A stretch of DNA of 64,000 bases from the NCBI GenBank assembly GCA_946965045.2, contig OX337230.1, forward strand, positions 1,364,001 through 1,428,000. Direction: 5' to 3'. Positions 59,111-64,000 of this stretch are shown here, piece after piece. The stretch comes from Epithemia pelagica (taxonomy: Eukaryota > Bacillariophyta > Bacillariophyceae > Surirellales > Surirellaceae). Below the pieces are notes generated by a model. That model was given only the letters and a program-made list of their open reading frames with translations. It had not been told where the DNA came from and did not search any database. Position numbers and translations under genes: made by a program. Position 1 is the first letter of the stretch; each line of letters begins with the position of its first letter.

Positions 59111-59894
59111 TGTTACAATTCTCTTGGAATTGCAGTGGCGTTGATGCTCGGTAGAGCAGACAATCAGGTAGTCACCAACCGATACAAACCTCTCCACGGG
59201 TAAGAGAGGAAAGCAAGTCGTAGTCTATCAAAAGGATAGTCGGGACACAAAAGAGGATGTGATAAATGGTGATATTGTTAGATTGTGTGTTGATTACTAC
59301 GATAGGTCTACGTGAAATGTTTGGTCCTGCCAAGGGTCATGTGTCATAGGTTCTTGGCGGCAACAGGTTTGGAATAGTTGGAGTCGATTCATGTGATGTA
59401 TATGACATGTATATGTGGACGGATAACATATACAGGGTCAACAGCTCTTGCTTTGGATTGGCATAGTTGTTTTCATGGCGCGCAGCTTGTTGACAATTTG
59501 GAGATTGTGGGAATGGAAATATGGTCTCGCGTGATCGTGTGTCGTGCTTGGGATACTTAGACCGTTGGGTCGGATAGATGCCGACGGCGCTCGGATGTCG
59601 CTTGGGCGCACTCGATGATTTCGGGCGCGTACGCTTAGGGCGTTAGTATAATGTCCAAGCAACGGCCAAATTTTTGTCCGTTGTTATACCGCACGACCCA
59701 GTTTTGTCTTGAGAGTGAGTTCGTCAATCTATTCTCACTTTTCATGATTTGCGAAGAAATATAGGTCGATATAGCGCGAAGCTAGGGAACATAGCTCGAA
59801 GCTAGATGGCATGATGCGATAGCACGAGGCTATGTGACATGGGGAATCGATGAGATGTAGAATCTAACCACCATAGACGGTGAGAATTCTAACA
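59111..59894 (-). repeat. 5' LTR of copia element 2
   Basis: 784 bp. Relative to 52202-52985 I see about 10 substitutions, mostly transitions, concentrated in the plus-strand second half. It is followed by CTCTT at 59895-59899. Confidence 0.93.
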
Positions 59895-59899
59895 CTCTT

Positions 59900-60953
59900 C
59901 AATATACGTACGACACCTCGATTGGCGACGATTGTTCCTATACGTTGACCCTCCAATTCATTCATGAGAAGGCGTTCCCTAATGGTGGTCCTGACACTTG
60001 CCAAGTCGACGTTGTGGCAGATGATGGTCGCGCCTGCTTTGCCAATCGGTGGCACTACGAACGCCTCGACTGTGCGACAAGAATGGCCACTGGATACGAC
60101 CACGTATCGATTGACTGGAATGTAAGTGAAACATCCCATTTTGCGGCGACGATCCTTCCGAAATAACACTCTATTCTCACCTTGATTACTTTCTGAAAAA
60201 CAGGCATGCGGTCACCCCGGCTTTGGCTTTCAAACACCACACTGCGATCTCCATATGTACACCGTCTCGCCAGAGTTTTGTGCGACGCAAATGAAATGCG
60301 ACAAGATTCATGGTACACCCGTGTGCAAGGAACAATCGCAACAAAGTAGTACAGGAGTTGGCTACTTTGTATTTGGTGAAGTTGCAGGTACTCGTCAGCT
60401 CGACAACTTGCCCAAAGACTACTATTGGGACATGACCGCAGCTGTTGAATTCATGGGGACTCATGCAGGACATGAGGTGGTGCCGGACCACCCGTCCAAC
60501 TGGACTGTCCCTTTGATGTATTTCACCAACTTCAACGGAGCCATTTCCGCTATCGAACCCATGCTTCCCATGACCTATGCGTAAGTTCCGTCGCGTATTC
60601 TTGTCCGACCAATTTGAGAGGTGCCATTGGGCTCTAACATTATTTTTTCATGTTACAGAAGCGGCAATGAGCCACAGTTCTACGAAGAAGTGTTGGAGTA
60701 CGAGGTACAGACTCTTGTGACCATGCCAACCTACTGGTCGATTTCCTTTGACCCTGCTACCGAAATCACCACCGTTGTGTACAAAGGAAAATCCACAATT
60801 TGCAAAAAGGACTTTGAAGAATACAAGGCAACGTGCAACGTGAATGAACCTAAAGATCCCTCTTCGTCTGGTTCTCGCCTCTCGGTCTCTTTCATTGCTG
60901 GTGCTTTGGTTGTTGCCCAGATGATGGCTCTGTACGCCTTTGGGGGGTGGTAA
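59900..60953 (+). pseudogene. Secreted TTHB210-like protein, 3' part (three exons)
   Basis: Continuation of 52091-52201. Exons 59900-60121, 60204-60580 and 60659-60953, with GTAAGT...CAG introns of 82 and 78 bp. Joined with the 5' fragment it gives 334 codons. The chain is Cys-rich and extracellular in character (DDCSYTLTL, DTCQVDV, RACFANRW, CATQMKCDK). The stretch WNACGHPGFGFQTPHCDLHMY, then FMGTHAGHE and ISAIEPMLP, follows the pattern of the TTHB210-like/DUF5602 domain of secreted bacterial proteins (His-rich PHxDxHxY, MGxHxxD, EPM). The C-terminal 25 residues are hydrophobic after Ser/Gly (VSFIAGALVVAQMMALYAF), like a GPI-attachment signal or terminal anchor. Function of the family is unknown. 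Expression of an intact protein is blocked by element 2. Confidence 0.72.
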
Positions 60954-61268
60954 ACACAGCCGCACCAACATATTAGGAAACGTGCGTCAGGACAAGTTTT
61001 AGAGAATTCGGGAGGGGCAACGAGTCTTGGACTGCCAGGTACATGCATTGGAACTGTGAGGGGTCTTGATGTGTTTCGATACAATAGACGAAATAAACAG
61101 AGTCACTCGCTCCATAGGTAGTAGTACATTTTTCTTATTTTCCTTTCCGTCAAAGAGATAACTCCTAGATCATAGATCCTGCGTCACGAAGGGACGTGTA
61201 GAGAGGAAAGACTAAAAGAAAACAAAAACAATATGATACCAAAAGACTATTACATACCATAGATCTCA
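60954..61268. other. Intergenic
   Basis: 315 bp between the secreted-protein gene and the translin gene. No element recognised; presumed 3' UTR and promoter. Confidence 0.5.
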
Positions 61269-62909
61269 ATGCGACCCATCAGTCGCATGTATGGATCCCG
61301 AATGTTTTCATGGATACACCGAAAAGTCGCAAATCGCGATCGAGCATGGAACACACGTTTCGTCCGGGAAATGTTGCTTCGGACCATTGCTATAAGGAAA
61401 GCAGGACCATTCTTACCGACTCGTAAAGCCAGGTTTCATCTCGTGTCGTTGGCAGTCTCTGCCGCCTCCACCACCTTCCCAAACGTTTGGAGTGTCCACC
61501 AGTCCAGTTCTTCCCTTTCGGCAATCTCCCAATTTGACAACGACGACAAGGTTGTTGAAATTATGCCTCTACCGCCTCATTCCTACAAGAATGCCACGTC
61601 TCCCTCCATATCCGTTGTGGTAGACTTGTCCCAAATCGCCGAAAAGGTCAAGTTACGAGAAACACGTCGTCAAGAGGCTTTTCAGTTTTCTCGTAAAATA
61701 CAAGTGGCTCTTGTACGCGCGCAAGACGCTGTTTGGAATGCTGATCCAGACGAGGAAGAATCTATGAATGCCCTTCGAGAGCTTATGGAGGATCCGATTC
61801 TACAGCAGAACTCTGGTGCCCGAGGCCTTCGAGAAGCCAACCTGTCCATTCGTATGGAGGACTATGTTCGTTTGCTTGCCTTTCGTCATTTTTTGGCCAC
61901 CTCCAAACTGCTTCCTCCACCACCTTCGGCTACCGATGAAGAGTATCTAGCGGGAGCTTGCATGTTGCTGGCGCAAGACCTTCAGCGCTATGCTTTGGGT
62001 CGTGCAACTGTCCGAGACTCGGAGAGTATTCAAGCCGCATCCACGCTCGTATCGGATATTCTCGACTTTTTGCTTCAAATGGATTTTCGAAATGGCCCCT
62101 TGCGGCGTAAGTATGATGGCACCAAATGGTGCTTAAGGGCTCTCGAAACTCTGCTCTATGAACTAGCTATTACGAGTGGGGGTGATCCAAAGGAAGACAA
62201 AGCCCCTCATTCCAAACGGCCCAAACATGAATCAATCTTGTTGCCGAATGAAGAACTCGCTTCCATCAAGACGCAAATGGAGCATCGCGACAATCTTCGA
62301 GAACGGCTCATCAAGCTTTGTCGAGATGCACAGAAAGCAGCAAAGCAATCTATATTTGCCCTTCATCGAGGAGACTTGTCTCGAGCTGCTACTCTGATTG
62401 AAACCTGCGAGACATGCATCACCAAAGATTTGATGCCAATCATTCAAGAGGAACCCAATTTGAGATCGGGCTCCTTTGCGGCAGTGTTGGAGGAATACAT
62501 TGAAGCCAGACTCTTCTCGACGTGGATCGGAAGTGATCCCACGAGTCCAACGGGAGAAATTGTTTCCGAGACTGGTTTTGTAGTGGACGTGGAGCCTGAA
62601 GAGTACGTAGGTGGCCTTTGTGATTTGACGGGAGAAGTTGGTAGGTTTGCTGTGCAACGTGGAACTGTAAGAGATTCGAAAAGTGTACAGCTTTGTCTTC
62701 AAACGAACCAAGCCGTGTTGTCGGCCTTGCAAATGATGGAGCATTCACCCATTGGAGGAGGGAAAAAGCTTGATCCAGTTCGCAACAGCGTCGACAAACT
62801 CCAGCGAATGCTCTATGAAATGAGTCTATCTGAAGCAGCTGGGGGGCGGAATGTCAAAAGTGACATTGAAATGGAAGATGTTGACACTCAAGAAAACGAC
62901 CAGTCCTAG
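61269..62909 (+). CDS. Tandem translin-family protein
   Basis: 546 aa, ATG at 61269, single exon. The first ~85 residues are Arg/Ser-rich with few acids (SRMFSWIHRKVANRDRAWNTRF), compatible with an organelle-targeting leader; internal ATGs could give shorter forms. Two all-helical translin-like domains follow. Domain 1 (about 115-315) has MEDYVRLLAFRHFL and ends LRRKYDGTKWCLRALETLLYEL, a phrase typical of the family. Domain 2 (about 330-520) has the EEYVGGLCDLTGEVGRFAV core and the matching C-terminal RNSVDKLQRMLYEMSL. Translin and TRAX normally are separate polypeptides forming the C3PO endoribonuclease octamer on small RNAs and tRNA fragments. Here two copies are fused. Which half corresponds to catalytic TRAX cannot be settled by eye. 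Confidence 0.8.
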   Translation: MRPISRMYGSRMFSWIHRKVANRDRAWNTRFVREMLLRTIAIRKAGPFLPTRKARFHLVSLAVSAASTTFPNVWSVHQSSSSLSAISQFDNDDKVVEIMPLPPHSYKNATSPSISVVVDLSQIAEKVKLRETRRQEAFQFSRKIQVALVRAQDAVWNADPDEEESMNALRELMEDPILQQNSGARGLREANLSIRMEDYVRLLAFRHFLATSKLLPPPPSATDEEYLAGACMLLAQDLQRYALGRATVRDSESIQAASTLVSDILDFLLQMDFRNGPLRRKYDGTKWCLRALETLLYELAITSGGDPKEDKAPHSKRPKHESILLPNEELASIKTQMEHRDNLRERLIKLCRDAQKAAKQSIFALHRGDLSRAATLIETCETCITKDLMPIIQEEPNLRSGSFAAVLEEYIEARLFSTWIGSDPTSPTGEIVSETGFVVDVEPEEYVGGLCDLTGEVGRFAVQRGTVRDSKSVQLCLQTNQAVLSALQMMEHSPIGGGKKLDPVRNSVDKLQRMLYEMSLSEAAGGRNVKSDIEMEDVDTQENDQS

Positions 62910-63066
62910 CTATTCAATCCGTTCTTGCATTTATAGCGTAGTTCTGGCCTATGTTCTTCATTCAATCTCTCTGCCACGATGATGACGCCTCGACGACATT
63001 ATCAATAATGAACCTATGTTCTCTTGGTACACATACATGATTGATTGTCCATTTTCCAGGCCTAAC

Positions 63067-64000
63067 TTAGGCATTTGTTATTCGGTCACAAAGGACTCCT
63101 CTTGCTCTTTCTGCGGTGGTGTACCAGAAAACACCGGTTTGTTTGCATTCGACTCCACCATCACCAACTGCATAGAAGAACGCGTTTCCGTCCACGTAGC
63201 CAGAGGTGTGCCATGCTTTCCCATAAATATCAGTACGAGTTTCAACAATTACACCATCGGCACTGAACCTGCGAGCAATGCTAGTTGAATGTGACTTTCC
63301 AGGATCATGAACGTGGGCGTTCCAGCAAGTCTCACCGCGTCGACACACCCCTGCGTCAAAATCCGAGCATCTGGTCTTGTATCGTTGAGCACGCTCAGTC
63401 TGGAACATCCAGTCAAAAGGAAGACTACTGGTGTCCCCACCAAGCCCTTCCACTTCGTCTTCACCGTTACTGTCCATCGTATCTCTCGAAGCATCATTCT
63501 CCTTTCGATCTGGGAGCACATTGGCTGAAGAGGGGTGACTCCGAATCAGCCTTGCAATCTCTTCACGAGAGAAACCATCTTCTACGCCTTTTTCAACCAA
63601 CTTACGAACGGCCTCAGTGACTTTTGCTCCTCGGTCCAGCAGTTTCTGCACAAGTGGCGCCTCTGCAAGCAATACAGCGGTGTGAAGGAGAGTTGTCCCT
63701 CTTATTGGAACTTCCACAGACAACCTAAGGTCGCTTGACTGTTCTTGTTCTTCCAGGTTGAACAGTTTAATCCAGTTCATGATGTCTGACAACTTTTTGC
63801 ACGATTGCTTGCGTTTATCTTTTACATATTCGACACCCCCGTATCGTTCGACGCGAAGTTTGACTTGTCCCTGCGCATGGCGGGTTTCGAAGCTGCACTC
63901 GTTCGATGAAGTACCCGTATCTGAAGTTTGCACGATGACGGCCGCAATTCCTAGGGATTCTTTTGTGGCTTTCCTCTTGACCTCGACTTCGAATAGTTGG
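63067..64000 (-). CDS. Ankyrin / CCCH zinc-finger protein, 5' end beyond window
   Basis: The frame is open from the right edge (in frame from 63999) to the stop at 63067, with no ATG in the upstream part, so the N-terminus lies outside the window. About 310 residues are visible. One ankyrin-like unit (GTTLLHTAVLLAEAPLVQKLLDRGA) is followed by a helical EAVRKLVEKGVEDGFSREEIARLI. A CCCH finger, CSDFDAGVCRRGETCWNAH (C-x7-C-x5-C-x3-H), and a C-terminal region SADGVIVETRTDIYGKAWHTSGYVDG complete it. CCCH fingers bind RNA, so an RNA-associated regulatory role is likely; ankyrin plus CCCH combinations occur in plants and protists. The gene is convergent with the translin gene, 157 bp apart. Confidence 0.8.
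   Translation of the reverse strand, partial: QLFEVEVKRKATKESLGIAAVIVQTSDTGTSSNECSFETRHAQGQVKLRVERYGGVEYVKDKRKQSCKKLSDIMNWIKLFNLEEQEQSSDLRLSVEVPIRGTTLLHTAVLLAEAPLVQKLLDRGAKVTEAVRKLVEKGVEDGFSREEIARLIRSHPSSANVLPDRKENDASRDTMDSNGEDEVEGLGGDTSSLPFDWMFQTERAQRYKTRCSDFDAGVCRRGETCWNAHVHDPGKSHSTSIARRFSADGVIVETRTDIYGKAWHTSGYVDGNAFFYAVGDGGVECKQTGVFWYTTAERARGVLCDRITNA

Larger units (their letters stand above)
52202..59894 (-). mobile_element. Degenerate copy of the element 1 copia family (element 2)
   Basis: 7693 bp, minus orientation, with two 784-bp LTRs and CTCTT duplications. It is collinear with element 1 but broken: two nonsense changes in gag/protease-integrase regions, a ~635-bp deletion removing the integrase core, a 56-bp deletion and a 1-bp deletion. 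LTR divergence of about 10/784 (1.3%) makes it older than element 1. It cannot encode its own integrase, though its LTRs and leader could be mobilised in trans. It lies inside the coding exon of the secreted-protein gene, in the opposite orientation. Confidence 0.95.

Overview
The window looks like nuclear DNA of a unicellular eukaryote, most likely a pennate diatom. This is inference. It rests on short GT-AG introns of about 70-80 bp, Ty1/copia elements of the kind abundant in diatoms, a eukaryotic tRNA-His, and closely packed, mostly intron-poor host genes separated by large repeat-rich accessory blocks. There are no bacterial operons.

Layout. From 1 to 13 kb there is an LRRC57-like leucine-rich-repeat gene (141-1110, minus) and a two-AAA-domain NSF-like ATPase gene (1786-12937, minus). 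The ATPase gene is split by a complete copia retrotransposon (3406-11789) with 783-bp LTRs that read as identical and a CGTGC target duplication. From 13 to 24.5 kb lies an ordinary host block: a GST-like protein, a protein with two GFA/CENP-V zinc domains, a small membrane protein, tRNA-His(GTG), and a 2153-residue ankyrin/coiled-coil/acidic-repeat protein. From 25.2 to 30.1 kb is a four-gene unit (KOW-like protein, 471-aa unknown, DDE transposase, basic 201-aa protein), bounded by direct arrays of a GTTTCC-rich minisatellite. From 31 to 35 kb there is decayed coding sequence. From 35.4 to 43.4 kb a divergent 47-bp inverted repeat beginning at TA encloses a three-gene SET-domain cluster, more decayed sequence, a truncated DDE transposase and a TTG-rich satellite. 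From 43.5 to 50.4 kb there is a second, unrelated copia element with 183-bp LTRs that read as identical and an intact 2186-aa Gag-Pol. From 50.4 to 51.3 kb is an 847-bp hAT-like non-autonomous element with an 8-bp target duplication. From 52.1 to 61.0 kb is a secreted TTHB210-like protein gene, split by a second, older and broken copy of the first copia family (52202-59894, minus). The end holds a tandem translin protein and an edge-truncated ankyrin/CCCH gene.

How it fits together. The 1-24 kb and 61-64 kb parts are host housekeeping-type genes; the middle is a nest of at least five mobile units. Copies of one copia family have landed inside coding exons of two host genes. Removing the element plus one copy of the 5-bp target duplication restores each reading frame exactly, so both interruptions are recent relative to the host genes. 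That copia family carries a separate 259-codon ORF upstream of Gag-Pol, open in both copies, which I cannot assign to a known family. Splice sites and frames were read by eye; family assignments are from motif recognition without database searches.
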